From the NCBI GenBank assembly GCA_036924085.1, contig JAVGWX010000004.1, positions 75,891,590 to 75,955,589 on the forward strand: 64,000 bases of DNA. The letters are read 5' to 3'. Below the pieces are notes generated by a model, which did no database searches, was not told where the DNA came from, and was given only the letters and a program-made list of their open reading frames with translations. Both the position numbers and the translations under genes were made by a program. The DNA is from Ariolimax columbianus. Its lineage: Eukaryota > Mollusca > Gastropoda > Stylommatophora > Arionidae. Positions within the stretch are counted from its first letter, which is position 1; every line of letters starts with the position of its first letter. Below are positions 32,546-44,149 of this stretch, in pieces.

Positions 32546-32836
32546 CATCTGTCACTGAACTCGCTGCACATCCGTCACTGAACTGGTTGCACATCTGTCA
32601 CTGAACAGGTTGCACATCTGTCACTGAACAGGTTGCACATCTGTCACTGGACTGGTTGCACATCTGTCACTGGACTGGCTGCACATCTGTTACTGAACTG
32701 GCTGCACATTTGTCACTGAACTGGCTGCACATCTGTCACTGAACTGGTTGCACATCTGTCACTGAACTGGCTGCACATCTGTCACTGAACTGGCTGCACA
32801 TCTGTCACTGAACTGGTTGCACATCTGTCGCTAAGC
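32546..32836. repeat. 23-bp minisatellite grown in a LINE
   Basis: About twelve copies of GCACATCTGTCACTGAACTG plus three bases, with point variants. It directly adjoins the LINE frame at ASSVTDAQSVLQTKLKV, and its unit is part of that coding sequence. Confidence 0.92.
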
Positions 32837-32841
32837 AAATG

Positions 32842-33786
32842 TGTGACAGCGTAGGCTTTTTAGTTGAGTAGTTTAATTATTTTAAGATTTACACTACGAC
32901 ACGACTTCAACACAGTAAAACACAGTCCTGGCCATAAAACAAAACAATATCATTTATTACAAGAATAATCATTGCACAATATCAACAAAAAGCAAAGAAC
33001 TTCTAAACTAAATAATCATAAAATATATATTTAACTACTTAGGAGGTTGTAAGCACTAGCTTTTGATGTTTCCTCCAAAAGCTAGCGTACCCAGAATTCT
33101 TAGTCTATTTTTGTCACAACAAAACTTTACAACCTTAAGAATTATTCTAGCCACAACTTATTGGCTCCAGTTAGCTCGCCGTCCTTCTTCTGCACCCTCA
33201 ACAAACTCGTCCTCGCGATGAGATCATGTACTCAGATGAATCTGCACGCTCTCACATAATCAGATCACGTATTCAAGCAATCTGTGCATTCACATATATT
33301 CAGGTCACTTCACGTACACAGGCGTATCTGTACGCTCACACATATTCAGAACTATTCTCCCAAGTTCATTTCTGCAGTCTTTTATAGTGACAGGCAGCAA
33401 CATGGCTGGCCAATGGTTTTCTGTGGGATGGCTGATTTAGCTGTCACTCCAATTTGGAATTGTTCCATTTAAAATATCACTAGTTGTCCATCCACAAGTC
33501 ACAGTCACTCCAAATGTAGTAGCCTGTCATGGAAGTATCAGACTACCAACAACAGCCATCCCTGTTAAGTCTGACGCCAGAGTGGTAAGTTCTGACACCC
33601 ACCCCTGTACCAGACAAAGTCTTCTACCTAACGTGTTCCTAACCCCCTGGTTTCTATGTCGACCTAGTGTCGAAACGATGATTGACCCTGCGTTCGTCCA
33701 ACACATTCAGGCAACCTTTGTTTCTAAGAGTCACCAGCCCAATCTCCGCTGCCCTAAACGTCCATGCTCCAGCTGGAACTGTCACA
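32842..33786 (-). mobile_element. Solo LTR with 4-bp TSD
   Basis: 945 bp bounded by TGTGACAG and CTGTCACA (8-bp inverted termini, TG...CA) and flanked by AATG at 32838-32841 and 33787-33790. On the minus strand an AATAAAT signal lies near the 3' end. No internal gag-pol is present. Second, inverted copy at 20987. A DNA transposon with short inverted ends is a less likely alternative. Confidence 0.82.
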
Positions 33787-33790
33787 AATG

Positions 33791-34339
33791 GTACATTTGT
33801 CAAAAGAAGCTATATTCTTATTCCTCGCTGTCTGGTGCTCTCGTTGAAAAGACCAAGATTACTGTAACATTCCAACATGTTTTTTTCCCCATTGTAAAAT
33901 TCAAAGCAAGCAATATTTTTCTCTCTTCCTTGTTTCCTAAGACTGAATTGCACTGTACTGTATTTTTTGCGCCTAATGACCCAGTGGATCAGATTTCAGC
34001 ACATGTTTTAAAATAGGTTCAATTCCCATAGTGGTACAACCTTGCATATTCATATTGTAAGCCATGCCACTAACCACTTCTAAACATTTTTATAACTAAA
34101 AGTCTGTTCTTTAAACACAAATTTCAATTTCCAGTTTTAATGCCAAGTTCTATTCTCAGATCAGCTAGCCTCATCTACCATGGGGTGTAGTCTTCTACCA
34201 TTGGCTATAAAATCTTCTTTTGCTTGTGGCTTATATAGTTTCTACTGAATGGGGCCAGCAATCCCCATACTCAACTGTTCTTAGTTTGACTTGACCTATC
34301 TAGACCCACATCTTTTCCAAGTCAGTTCTGAAGGACACT
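33791..34339. other. No recognised feature
   Basis: AT-rich unique-looking sequence; GACCCAGTGGATCAGATTTC near 33980 is a weak SINE-A trace. Confidence 0.5.
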
Positions 34340-34930
34340 CCTTACAAAACAAAGAAGATATTTTTGGTGGGGAGAGTGAAAAACAACATTTTCACTGCCC
34401 ACAGAATTAATGTCACCATGCAATGGATCCCTAGACATAGATAGCTGACAGATTGGCAAAAACAGGATCCTCCAGACAACAATTAGATAGGCCCTGCAGT
34501 AACCACACAGTAAAACGATTTATTAAGAATAATACCAGGGGAATTTTGATGAACAGGTGGGCGACGTGAACAAACGGTCACATTGTATTTAGCTAAATGT
34601 CAATTAAAAAAGTAATGATGTCATAAATAAACTACATAGAAAATATCAAAGTCTCATCTTTCAGTTCCAAACAGAACACACCAGAGTCAATAGCCACTTG
34701 AACCGCATCAATCCCCAGCACCTGCCCTTGTGCAGACACTGCTCTGATGAACAGCTAGACACCTACTCATTAAGTGCAAGGCGCTTGCGGACATGAGGAA
34801 AAGATTCTCACAAGCACTGCCAACACACTGTACGGAGCAGTGAAACAGCTGAAGAAAACCTTTATCTATATAAGAATGTCATTGGACTGCCAAGAGCAGC
34901 TATGAGATAAAAACAACAACCCTTCTCTAC
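34340..34930 (+). mobile_element. I-like LINE 3' end, decayed
   Basis: TVTMQWIPRHR then LTDWQKQ corresponds to QWIPSH...ADKLAK of RNase H. Later pieces read CPCADTA and CGHEEKILTSTANTLYGAV in different frames. Confidence 0.65.
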
Positions 34931-35069
34931 TGCCACAGACTGTGGCTTATAGTTTCTACAGGATGTGACAGCCAACCCCATGTCCAATCCTCTCTAGCAG
35001 GTTACAGTTTTAATATTCTTTACTCCCCAGTCAGATCGGGAAACATGGGCACCTCTTAAGGACAAACTT

Positions 35070-35265
35070 GGGTGCGTATAGTGATCAGGGTCACGTGGAA
35101 CATACTGATCCCACTTCACGTTTCTGGAAAAAGACTGACACAGCAGTGTGGCTTATAAGGTGAGGATCCACACTGTAATCCCCATAGTGGTGAGCTTACT
35201 GAGGAGCCTCGAATTTCACTACACACAGGAGGACCCACCTTCTCAATTACGCCACTAGATGTAAC
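35070..35265 (+). mobile_element. R2, highly diverged
   Basis: GATCAGGGTCACGTGGAACATACTGATCC in part, GGCTTATAAGGTGAGGATCC and CCCCATAGTGGTGAGC keep R2 order. Confidence 0.45.
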
Positions 35266-35559
35266 AAATAAATATTTTTTAAACTGTTTAAAATAAAATA
35301 GTTTCAATTTATACTAAGACATGGTTTTTGTTTGCTGTCCCTCTGACAAACGTCTCTCACATTGCGACGAAGAATTCCATGGCAAGCTCTGGCGCCAAAT
35401 AGCCGGAATTTGGTGAGATTCAATAGAAATGTAGTCACATGTCTGAACAAAGGCAAAATAAACTGGAAAACTATGTTTTTCAGTAAAAGCTTTTGAATGA
35501 CCTGTTCAAGTCAAGTCAAATCTTCCTATAACCGGTGAAGTCATTAGGGCACACATGAA

Positions 35560-36290
35560 GACACCCCCACAGCCCCCCCCCCCCCCCCCCTGTCAGTGGC
35601 CGCTGCATGTGCCTCCTCTGGACTGAGATTGGTCCATTCTTTTATGTTGTCCTTCCAGCTCTTTTTGGAACAACCTCTTCGTCATTCGCCTTGCACCTTT
35701 CTGTGCAGGATTGTATTTGCAAGACCGTTTGATCTCGATATGTGGCCGTACCAAGCTATTTTCCGTCTTTAGAAAGTTGCCAAGAGGTCTTCAAAAGGCC
35801 CTATTGCTGTTTTAATTCTTTCTCATATTTCTTTATTTGCAACTTGGTCTTTGTATGCAACGTTTAGAAGTCTTCAGAAACATCTCATCTCCAAGGCCTG
35901 TATCCTCCCCTGCAGGTCAGCTGTAATTGTCCATGTCTCACAAACATAGATGAATATTGACAGGACCAATGATCTTCGTGCATATGGCTGACCATTTGTC
36001 TTGCCAGTTTTGTTAAGCCGTGCAAGTGCCTTATTGTCTGTGCTATTCTGGCAAACACTTCACATTTTGATCCTTCATCACTGAAAATTGACTCCAGCTA
36101 TTTGAAACAGTCAATCACTTCAAGTTCCTGGCCATTAACTTTTACCCCACTATTGAAGCCCTCGGCATTGTTTGTTATTAATTTTGTTTTTCCAGCATTA
36201 AATCTCCATAACCAGTCAAGAGTTGGTTAATCAAGCCTTCTGACCTATTCCTGGAGTTGCACTTCTGTGTCCGCCAACCCATCAATGTCA
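35560..36290 (-). mobile_element. RTE-like LINE 3' end
   Basis: Minus strand reads IAWYGHISRSNGLANTILHR, SKKSWKDNIKEWTNLS and, upstream, an RT C-terminal domain with shifts. A C-homopolymer of about 20 lies at 35569-35590 at its 3' end. Confidence 0.7.
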
Positions 36291-36409
36291 TTTGTAAAAC
36301 AAAGGTATGGTAATCGTTCTGTCCCCTATCTATCCAGGATCCGTCAAGATAAATAGATTAACAAGTCACACTAGTAGTGCCGTGTACACTATTTCAGTTC
36401 TCTAGGTTA

Positions 36410-37127
36410 TTTTATATTATTTTGATAGCCCAGAATGAAACTGACTAGCAGGAAATGATAAACATGGTAGTTCAGCAAAGTGAAAACAACGGCCTTAGTT
36501 TAAATAAAAATAAATCGGAGATGATGGTAGTGACTAAGAAACAGGACTATCCAAAATGCTGCATCAAAGTGAAGGGGACCGAATTGACACAAGTTTAAAT
36601 ACCTGGGCCCATACTTCAGATGGAAAATGCAATTACGAAGCAAAATCGGTCTTCCAGACCATGAAGGGAATCTTGTGCAACAAAACCTTGGCGCTGGAAC
36701 TGAGAAAGAGAGTCCTTGGATGCTACGTGGAAACAGTACTGACATTTGGCAGTGAATCAAGGACAATCAGCAAGCAAACGCATGAACTTTGGAAGCAATG
36801 GAGATGTGGTTTTACAGGAGAATGCTGCAGATACCATGAACTGCAAGGAACACTAATGATATAGTACTCAAAGAGGCACAAACACAAAGGCCGCTATCCT
36901 TTTTTGGGCATGTTATGAGAAGAGGCTGCTTGGAGCATATTGTGACAACAGGTAAGATATCAGGAAAGAGAGACAGAGGAAGGCAGAGAGAAATGATGTT
37001 GGACAGCCTGAAAGAATGGCATGGGTGACAATCAACAACAGAGTTGGTAAATGACACACGTGATAGAAGTGGATGAAGGTCCATGATCATCAACGCCAAC
37101 CGGCAAGGCACCTGATGATGTTATCGG
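36410..37127 (+). mobile_element. RTE-like LINE 3' part
   Basis: Reads SLNKNKSEMMVVTKK, IKVKGTELTQVYKYLGP, KTLALELRKRVLGCYVETVL (another frame), SFFGHVMRRGCLEHIVTTGK and GKRDRGRQREMMLDSLKEWH. Ends at an R2 insertion. Confidence 0.8.
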
Positions 37128-37137
37128 GAAGTTGGTT

Positions 37138-37463
37138 GTTGTTTCAATTTGCCCACAATGAGTAGGTCACTCTTTTGTGCACCATGGAAAGGACGTTAAG
37201 TGACGGTTTGCATAAGCTTTCCTCACATACTGAGCATGCTGATGAAGGTGGACCGGGGTCCTCCAGGCAGTTGTGCTGTGCTTGGCTTCATCTGAGTGTC
37301 GATCCCTCACCTCTTTAGCCAGGCTGCAGTGAAAACAGCCCGTTTCCAGGGAGGGCTACGAGGAAGTCAAGGTGGGGGTCTTGGCCAATACATTTTGCCT
37401 GACCTTGACTAACATGTCTGATAAGTATATTTTGCCTGACTAGACGTTAGTCTTCCTCCCCGA
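37138..37463 (-). mobile_element. R2 with 10-bp TSD
   Basis: GAAGTTGGTT at 37128-37137 and 37464-37473. 326 bp with GTGGACCGGGGTCCTCC and CTGACTAGACGTTAG. Inserted at the end of the RTE copy. Confidence 0.92.
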
Positions 37464-37699
37464 GAAGTTGGTTAAAATAGAATAAATAAAAGTCCACACA
37501 ATAATAGCTTGTAAAAAGAGCCACTGTAACATACTACCAAAGAAACCTTGGTGCAAGTAGCACAGAATAAAACAACATAAGTAAAATCCAATATTGTTCA
37601 TGTATTTATTTCAAACATGGAGCAGAAACAATTAAAAGAAACAATGTTCTTGTGCCATCATACATTAAAAACATAGTTATACAAATAGCATAAAATAAG

Positions 37700-38352
37700 A
37701 GCAGGTAAGTTGGCGCCTAACAGACTGCAGGTCGAACTTTGCTCTTATATTTTAGTCCATCAGGGATGCCGCCAGGCCATGGATTTTACTTGGATTTACA
37801 CTAGTCGACAACATACACTTGTGTCCATGGAAATGTGTTAAGGTTTGCCATTTGAATTAATTAGTTACTTGTTTGTTTTGTAGCGTTTTTCACTCCGAAC
37901 CCTGGCTTAGTCATCGGATATTTTAAATAGTATTTCATCTATCCTGTGTCGTATTTCCACAGTTCAGTGCACAAGGCTGAACTTCACGAGATTGGTACCC
38001 TTTGTCCTGTTTGCTAACTGCTGGTTTTTGTGTGGCTAGGGAATTACATATGGGCAAATAATGGACTAACACATCGCCCAGGATAGATTGGACCCTGCTC
38101 AGTTAGCAAAATGTTTAAGACACATCACTAACATGCTGAGTGATGCCTTTAATCTTTTCGACCTCCATCCCCAAGGCAGCGGAGTACTCGGCTCACCTCA
38201 AGTAGTACCCAGGGACCTTGGTTGACACACTTACCATGAAATCACCAGGCGCCATGACTTCATTTCCAAGTATTGGAAGTTCAATGATAATTGCAACGGA
38301 GTGTCCTGTTTTGCTGCAGTGGTCGTTCAACGCAATGGGCCACTGATGCCTA
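37700..38352 (+). repeat. R4 unclassified repeat, copy 2, with an open C-terminal frame
   Basis: Matches 13545-14010 up to about 38130. Beyond that, one frame (38095-38352) reads LDPAQLAKCLRHITNMLSDA, FNLFDLHPQGSGVLGSPQVV, a stop, and ITRRHDFISKYWKFNDNCNG before an ATTATTATTATT tract. It looks like the end of an unknown element ORF, but I cannot name it. Confidence 0.55.
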
Positions 38353-38839
38353 GATGAACATTATTATTATTATGGATAAAATACCCTGTGTTTTATCGTC
38401 CTTCCAGGTCGAATGCCAGCATAGCTGCTGATCTGATTCGCTCCTGAATCATGTGTGTTTTTCTGTGATCTTAAGGTCTGCAATTGCAGTGTTACAGATT
38501 TCTCTTGGACGTGTTTTATTTGCGTTTTTGCAATTGGACTTGAGCACGGCAAAGTGCTGAGATGTATTTCAATCAACACATTATAAGATAAAGTCGAACA
38601 CAGAATACACAAGACCAATTATGGCAAACAGCCAAGATGAAAACGAGGCCGGAAAAAGAATATGGAAAAGGAACGACCTTCAGAGTAAACATATGATGCC
38701 ATGCTTGAGTATACAATGTGGAGGGACACGTTGCCTGGAGAAGGATGGGCCCTGCCACGTGCAAAACGGCTCAAGACACACTGATAATCAGAAAACATTG
38801 AGAAAAGTCATAAACGTCTGAATATATAACAATGACAAT

Positions 38840-38990
38840 CATAGCACTGAGGTTAACTCGTCTAGACGGTTGATTCTATATCCTAGCACTAAACCGAATG
38901 GAGTGATGGGAACTGATCCAACAATCTGTAGTATTGGTGCCCCAATGACCTTTCAGGTTACGGGAGTGATGATGATGATGATCCTGTGTT
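38840..38990 (+). mobile_element. RTE-like LINE extreme 3' end
   Basis: LQHW-type ending: GATCCAACAATCTGTAGTATTGG, CCCAATGACCTTTCAGG and an ATGATGATGATG tail, matching the 53030-53100 copy in reverse. Confidence 0.7.
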
Positions 38991-39029
38991 ACTGGAGCCA
39001 GAAAAGGGATCACAAAATAATCATACTGT

Positions 39030-39450
39030 AACCTGTCAGATATGATGTAAAAGGTGACTAATCACCTTGCTCTCAATCTGTTCCTATTCTGTGCCATCTT
39101 CTTGAGTTTTGCTCATAAGACTTTGATTGAACTGACTTCCTCTTGGACTGTTTATCGCCTTGTGTTTTTGACCTTCCCACTCGTCTCTTTCCCTGTCGGT
39201 TCTAATCAAGTGCATGTCTGGTTATGTTGTCCAACTTCTTTCTGAGTTTGTGTCTTATCCATCCCCACTATCTCTCCCCAATTTCCTGCTGAATTGGCTG
39301 ATGCGGTGTTCTTTCCCACAGATCTGTGTTTGTCATTGCCTCTGGCCATCTGACACGCATTATGTGATGGAGACACTTGTTAACGATGGTCTGCAGTCTG
39401 GATGTGACAACCTTATTTACATGCCATGTCTTAGGGGGATTCCATGGTGA
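39030..39450. repeat. Unclassified repeat, also at 49240-49490
   Basis: CCAACTTCTTTCTGAG, CACAGATCTGTG and GGTCTGCAGTCTGGATGTGA match GAACTTCTTTCTGAG, TACAGACCTGTG and GGTCTGCAGTCTGGATATGA at the second site with the same spacing. Confidence 0.5.
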
Positions 39451-39498
39451 AGTGGTTAAGCCGTAGACTCATAGTTTCCTCAGCAGACCGTTTAAAAC

Positions 39499-39663
39499 AT
39501 GACGGATGTGATACGGAATCCGTCCAGAATTAAAAAGCGAGCGGTGATTCAGTTTCTAACAGCTGAAGGATGTCAACCAGTTGACATTCACCGCTGAATG
39601 CAGGCAGTGTATGGTGATAAAAGTGTGTCGAAGACAACAGTGAAGAACTGGACAAGAAGGACG
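39499..39663 (+). mobile_element. Mariner-type transposase N-terminal fragment
   Basis: Reads IRNPSRIKKRAVIQFLTAEG and VDIHR, stop, MQAVYGDKSVSKTTVKNW, the paired helix-turn-helix (HTH_48-like) start of mariner-family transposases. No DDD domain follows. Confidence 0.65.
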
Positions 39664-39724
39664 TGAGTTAACGAAAGATCTTCCGAGACCAGGTCAGGCA
39701 TATATTGTTGCGTTAACTCACGTC

Positions 39725-40370
39725 AGTAGTAGACCTCAATATTGACCCCAGGATCGTCCATTGGATTGCAACAGTCCTTATGTCAAGAAGCATCGCTCTA
39801 AAGTACTGTTCCTGGACGTCAGAGATCAGAACCACGGTGCCTCAAGGCTCTCCTCTGTCTTCTGTAAACTTGCAAAATTGAACAGATTAAGGTGATTGGG
39901 CCTGGTAGGATCCTAACATATGCGGATGACATCCTGCTGTACAATCAGGGCAAAGACAGGACTGAAATTGTTGCGGGTGTGTGGAGTAAGCTGGGGAAAC
40001 TATCTGAATGGTGCACTGACTACAATGCCGAAATCAATCCATCTATGGCCAAGATTGTCTGGTTCTCTCTAAACAATAGGTTGGTCTCAGATACACTACC
40101 AGGGGCCACCTGCATGGGCACCATCATTGAGAGAAAACATGACATGAAATACCTAGGTATCACATTTGACAGAAGTCTCCTTTTCAATAAACATGACAAT
40201 GTGATTCTGAAAGCAAAGAGGGGTATCAATGCAATCAAAGTCATGGCAGCCACAGACATGCAACAATGGACTCTCTGCTACGGCAGTTGGAGCTGCTACA
40301 AATCTTTCAACCTGTGCATTTCTTCCACACTCTCTACCACCCCTCCCCCCTCTCAATCAACCTGTTAAAA
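39725..40370 (+). mobile_element. I-like LINE reverse transcriptase core
   Basis: TVPQGSPLS, then RILTYADDILLYNQGKDR (YADD catalytic motif), LSEWCTDYNAEINPSMAKIV, MKYLGITFDRSLLFNKH and AKRGINAIKVMAA. One frameshift separates the first block; 158 codons then run open. Confidence 0.88.
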
Positions 40371-40699
40371 TTCCTAATACGTCCGCAGTACTTTAAATTA
40401 AAATTGTCTTGAAGATACAATCAAAAACTTACTTTTTAAAGTCAAAAAATGTCGACGAATTAAAAGGCCACGCTATCAGGCATGTGCATTTGACCAATCA
40501 GCTTAGGGCATGTTCATCGTGTCAATATTTGCCAGTAAACAATATTCTGTGTGCAATAATCATATAGCCATAACTTGTGAAGTGAACAACATGGTCTAGT
40601 TGCATTGTTCTACAAATGAGTCATAGAATTTCATTTCAGTATGTCATTCCATTTGCAAGTTATGTCATGTTCAGACAAATACAAAAATTTTCAGAAATA

Positions 40700-40850
40700 T
40701 AGTATTAGATAACAAATATAATTTACATCTTATACCAGTTTGGCATGTATATAATTTACAACTTATACCAGTATGAGATATACAATTTACAACTTATACC
40801 AATTTGGCACAGATAATTTACAAATTATAACAATATCATCCTCCAAACCT
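40700..40850. repeat. AT-rich minisatellite, part 1
   Basis: Units of about 36-40 bp with ATAATTTACAACTTATACCAG and TTTGGCATG. Continues at 42040-42410 after about 1.2 kb of transposon insertions. Confidence 0.7.
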
Positions 40851-41310
40851 TTCAGTTCCCCGTGGAGCATATGTCTTCAATAAATACAAGCCACTTTCTC
40901 CTGTCCTTGGTCATCTGTTCCAACTCTGTCCACATTAGTTCTGTTTTCTTTATGTTTGTCTCAAGCTCTCTTCTCCGGGTGTGTTTTTGTCTGCTACTTC
41001 TCTTGTTTTGGAGATTCCAGAAGCGACTGTCTTGTAATTCTATCAGCTGGTTCCATTAAGTGTGTCCTTTCTAAAGCCAGTGTCTTCTTCTGTTATACTT
41101 CATTGATATCTGTCTGGTTCTTTCCAACAATTCCACATTAGTGATCTTATTACCATTTTAATCTCTCTATTCTGTGAAGACATCCATTTATGAAAATATG
41201 TAACTTTTGGTTGTTTTTTGTTGCTGTTGTTCTCTATGCTTGAGAGGCATACAATAGAATATACAATTGAAGTTGAAGATTTTTATTTTTGTGTTGAACT
41301 TAAATTTCTT
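40850..41310 (-). mobile_element. RTE-like LINE fragment
   Basis: CAGTTCCCCGTGGAGCATATG, GGTTCCATTAAGTGTGTCC and a conserved spacing to 8540-8590 (TTCCTTAATGTGTGTCC). Coding frames are broken. Confidence 0.5.
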
Positions 41311-41317
41311 TTGATTT

Positions 41318-41668
41318 GGCTTGTTTTCGTTCGTTCTCAATCTCCCACTATCAAACTCTGAAAGGGCATAACTAGCAGAATGTAGTCCAGAGAACGGAAT
41401 GCGTTGTGTCGTAGTTTACAGCTTGACTGCGATATTTGCACCTTTCAGTCCAACACATCCGACTTCAGCAAACATTTTTTGAGTACCGGGTTAGCATTCC
41501 CTCTTCGATCCCTTTCCCTTTTCCTTAGCCAGTCTGCCCTGCTGCAGCCTGTTATCCAGGATCACCGTGTGGAGGTGTAGAAGGGTCTTGGCAGCTTTGG
41601 TTCGCTGACCCTGACGCTAGCAGTCTGCTATGGGTCACTGACCACTGTAGCTCATGCGATGCTCAGCC
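41318..41668 (-). mobile_element. R1 long form with 16-bp TSD
   Basis: AAATTTCTTTTGATTT at 41302-41317 and 41669-41684. 351 bp; GTTCGTTCTCAATCTCCC to GCGATGCTCAGCC. Confidence 0.94.
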
Positions 41669-41739
41669 AAATTTCTTTTGATTTCTATAAGTTCCTCATG
41701 CAATTAAAGTTCCTCTCATATACCAATATGGCTCTTTTC

Positions 41740-42035
41740 AAATTAGACTATAACAAGTTTTTTTCAAAGTACAGCCACCTACAAGAGCAAGAGAACACAG
41801 CTAAAAATTAATTAAAGAATTGTCCAGATTAGATATTAGGAAATATTTTGCTAGTCAGAGAGTGGTGAATGCTTGGAATGCATTGCCACAGGAAACAGTG
41901 GGGGCAGGGCCAGTTAATGCATTCAAGAATAGTTTGAATGCGCATAGTTATTTTTAGATCCAGTGGAGTTGAAGAAACTGTTTGTACAAACTCTGCAGAA
42001 TCTTTTAAACAAGTATAAATAAGTTAAGGTTAATT
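41740..42035 (+). mobile_element. CR1-like LINE 3' end
   Basis: RLDIRKYFASQRVVNAWNAL and NAFKNSLNAHSYF followed by TCTTTTAAACAAGTATAAATAAG. Confidence 0.82.
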
Positions 42036-42039
42036 GACA

Positions 42040-42410
42040 ACTTTGACCAATTTGGCATGTATAATATAACATTTTTACCAGTTTACATTGGATAATTTAC
42101 ATACTATCCCATTTGGTATGGATACAATTTAGAACTCGTGCCACTTTGGTATGGATACAATTTACATCTTATACCAGTTTTGCATGAATACAATTTACAA
42201 CATATACCAGCATGACTCTATATAATTTACAAATTATACCAGCTTGGCATGGATAATTTACAACATATACCAGTATTGAAAAATTTACAACATATACCCG
42301 TTTTGCTTATTGGAAAATTTACAACATATACCAGTTTTACCTATTTAATAGTTTTCACAACAACCTAGTTTGGTTTACTAATTTACAACATATACTATGA
42401 CATAACCATG
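42040..42410. repeat. AT-rich minisatellite, part 2
   Basis: About nine units of GATACAATTTACAACATATA with CCAGTTTTGC-type spacers, same unit as 40700-40850. Confidence 0.75.
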
Positions 42411-42424
42411 ATAATTATCAATAG

Positions 42425-42990
42425 AGTGTGCAGTCAAATAGGTGATTGGTCTTCTGTATCTTTGCATGACAGAGGTTTTTTTTAATCCTTCATTTCGGCT
42501 ACATTTTGCAGGAATTTATTACCTTCAGAATGTTTGCCTGGTCAACAACTAACAGAGCAACAATTTTTTTCAAAAGCTAAGGTTATTTTTGGATCCGCAT
42601 AGCGCAGTGGTTAGTGAGCTGGCTTCGCATCAGAGTGGTCCTGGGTTCATTTCCAAGTTGAGGCGGAAATGTTTTTCAGACCGTAACGGCACCTGGGTCG
42701 ACCCAGCCGTAAATGGGTACCGGTTTAGTCCAAGAAGTAAAAGTGAGAGGAAGAGGGGATGGCTACTGCCCTCATATAGCCAAGCCTTTGAAATGTGAGA
42801 TCGCTAACATCTCACACCCCTACGGCATTAATGCTATGGGTTACTTTACTTTTAAGGTTATTTTATGTGCATAGGAACTTCAAATTTATCATCAATCTTT
42901 GATAGGACTAGGCACTGATCTCACCTCTCTTGAAACCAGGGGACATTTGAAACTTGCAAGAATCGAATGCCTACCATTTTGCCCTTTCAT
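42425..42990 (-). mobile_element. SINE-D interrupted by SINE-B
   Basis: AATAGGTGATTGGTCTTC and TAGGACTAGGCACTGATCTC match 57610-57975 in order. The SINE-B at 42590-42852 and its TSD split it. Confidence 0.75.
42590..42852 (+). mobile_element. SINE-B, full length with 12-bp TSD
   Basis: TAAGGTTATTTT at 42578-42589 and 42853-42864. A box TAGCGCAGTGG (42600-42610) and B-like box GGTTCATTTCC (42644-42654) give a convincing tRNA-like promoter. The end is ATGGGTTACTTTACTTT. Confidence 0.94.
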
Positions 42991-43244
42991 TCATTTCTGA
43001 TGAAGTCTTACTTATCAGTTATAAAGACACGCTCATAATTTTCTTTCCATAAGTACGAGGTGTAATAAAACAGAATCTGGATTGGCAGCATAATTCCAGA
43101 ATTACAGGATTCAACAAAAAGTTGTTAGGCACAGAGTGATCTCTAAACCTAATGTGCACGTAGCCCGAGTCACGTCTGCCCCGCTCATCTAGTCTGTTTG
43201 CAGTAGTGTTTTGACCTTACAAGTGTAACCGCATCCGTCACCTT

Positions 43245-43740
43245 GTCATAGCAGAAAAAAAATGAGATCAACGAATTTGCAACAGATTTTGTTAAAGAAA
43301 TTTTTGTTAAAATTTTGTGACGAAATATGTAGAGACACATTCTTAAAGTTACAGACAATTAACTTGGAGGACTGTACGAGTCCAACACAAGTTTCGGTGT
43401 GGTTTAAACATTTTAAAGATAGTTGTGAAAGTGTCGTGAACAGTGAAAAGTCTGGGTGACCTACAACCAGCTCAAGTGAAAACAAAACTTGAACTTGTGC
43501 ACGCAGCTGTGCTGGGAAATTGCTGAATCACAATTTATGAGTTGTCTGAAGACTTACATATTAGTTTTGGTTCAGATCAGGTGATTCATACGGACAATTT
43601 TGGCGTGAGATGCATCTCACCCAAATTTTGTTCCAAATTGCTTTCAACTGACCAGAAAGAGGTCTGTATTTCAGCTGTTTGTCATCTGCTTTCAGTGCGT
43701 TGAACATGAAGGCCAATTTTTATATGATCATGAATACACT
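43245..43740 (+). mobile_element. Mariner-like transposase fragment
   Basis: LQQILLKKFLLKFCDEIC, TQVSVWFKHFKDSCESVVN and, shifted, LLSTDQKEVCISAVCHLL: the HTH_48 region and following linker of mariner/SETMAR-type transposases with several stops. 43741-44150 is unassigned. Confidence 0.65.
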
Positions 43741-44149
43741 GAATCTTAGTTTTTAGACGACCTGTACTTCTGCAGGGGCAGAAGCCCCTGTGCAGGTCCC
43801 AGCTGGATGTAGCCGGAACGAGAATTTCCTGCTTAGTGGGTTAGGCTCAAGCAGCTTATTTCTCTGCTACATTGGAACAAGTGCCGCGAAGGGTGGTTAA
43901 CCGTTGTGCGAGTCCATTTTAATAGGCTCAAACACTAAACTAAAGCAAAGTAGATCCGCAGCCTGTTGGGCACCATTTATGCTGCTCTAAACAAACCAAC
44001 TTAAACATGGCCAGTGTTGTCCCATATGCTGAATCAGGTGCAACAATCAAAAAGGAGTACTACTGTAAAGTTTTGCTGCATTTAAAGGAATGACAGCACA
44101 CCTGCCCACATATTGCAACTTGTGCACCAGCTAAACACCACATTCTAGT

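Noticed and set aside
33582..34016. 144-codon plus-strand open frame
   Set aside because: Antisense to the solo LTR at 32842-33786 for about half its length and without coding motifs.
39499..39663. Host HTH transcription factor
   Set aside because: The sequence matches the mariner-type HTH_48 start, has an internal stop, and is not followed by host coding sequence.
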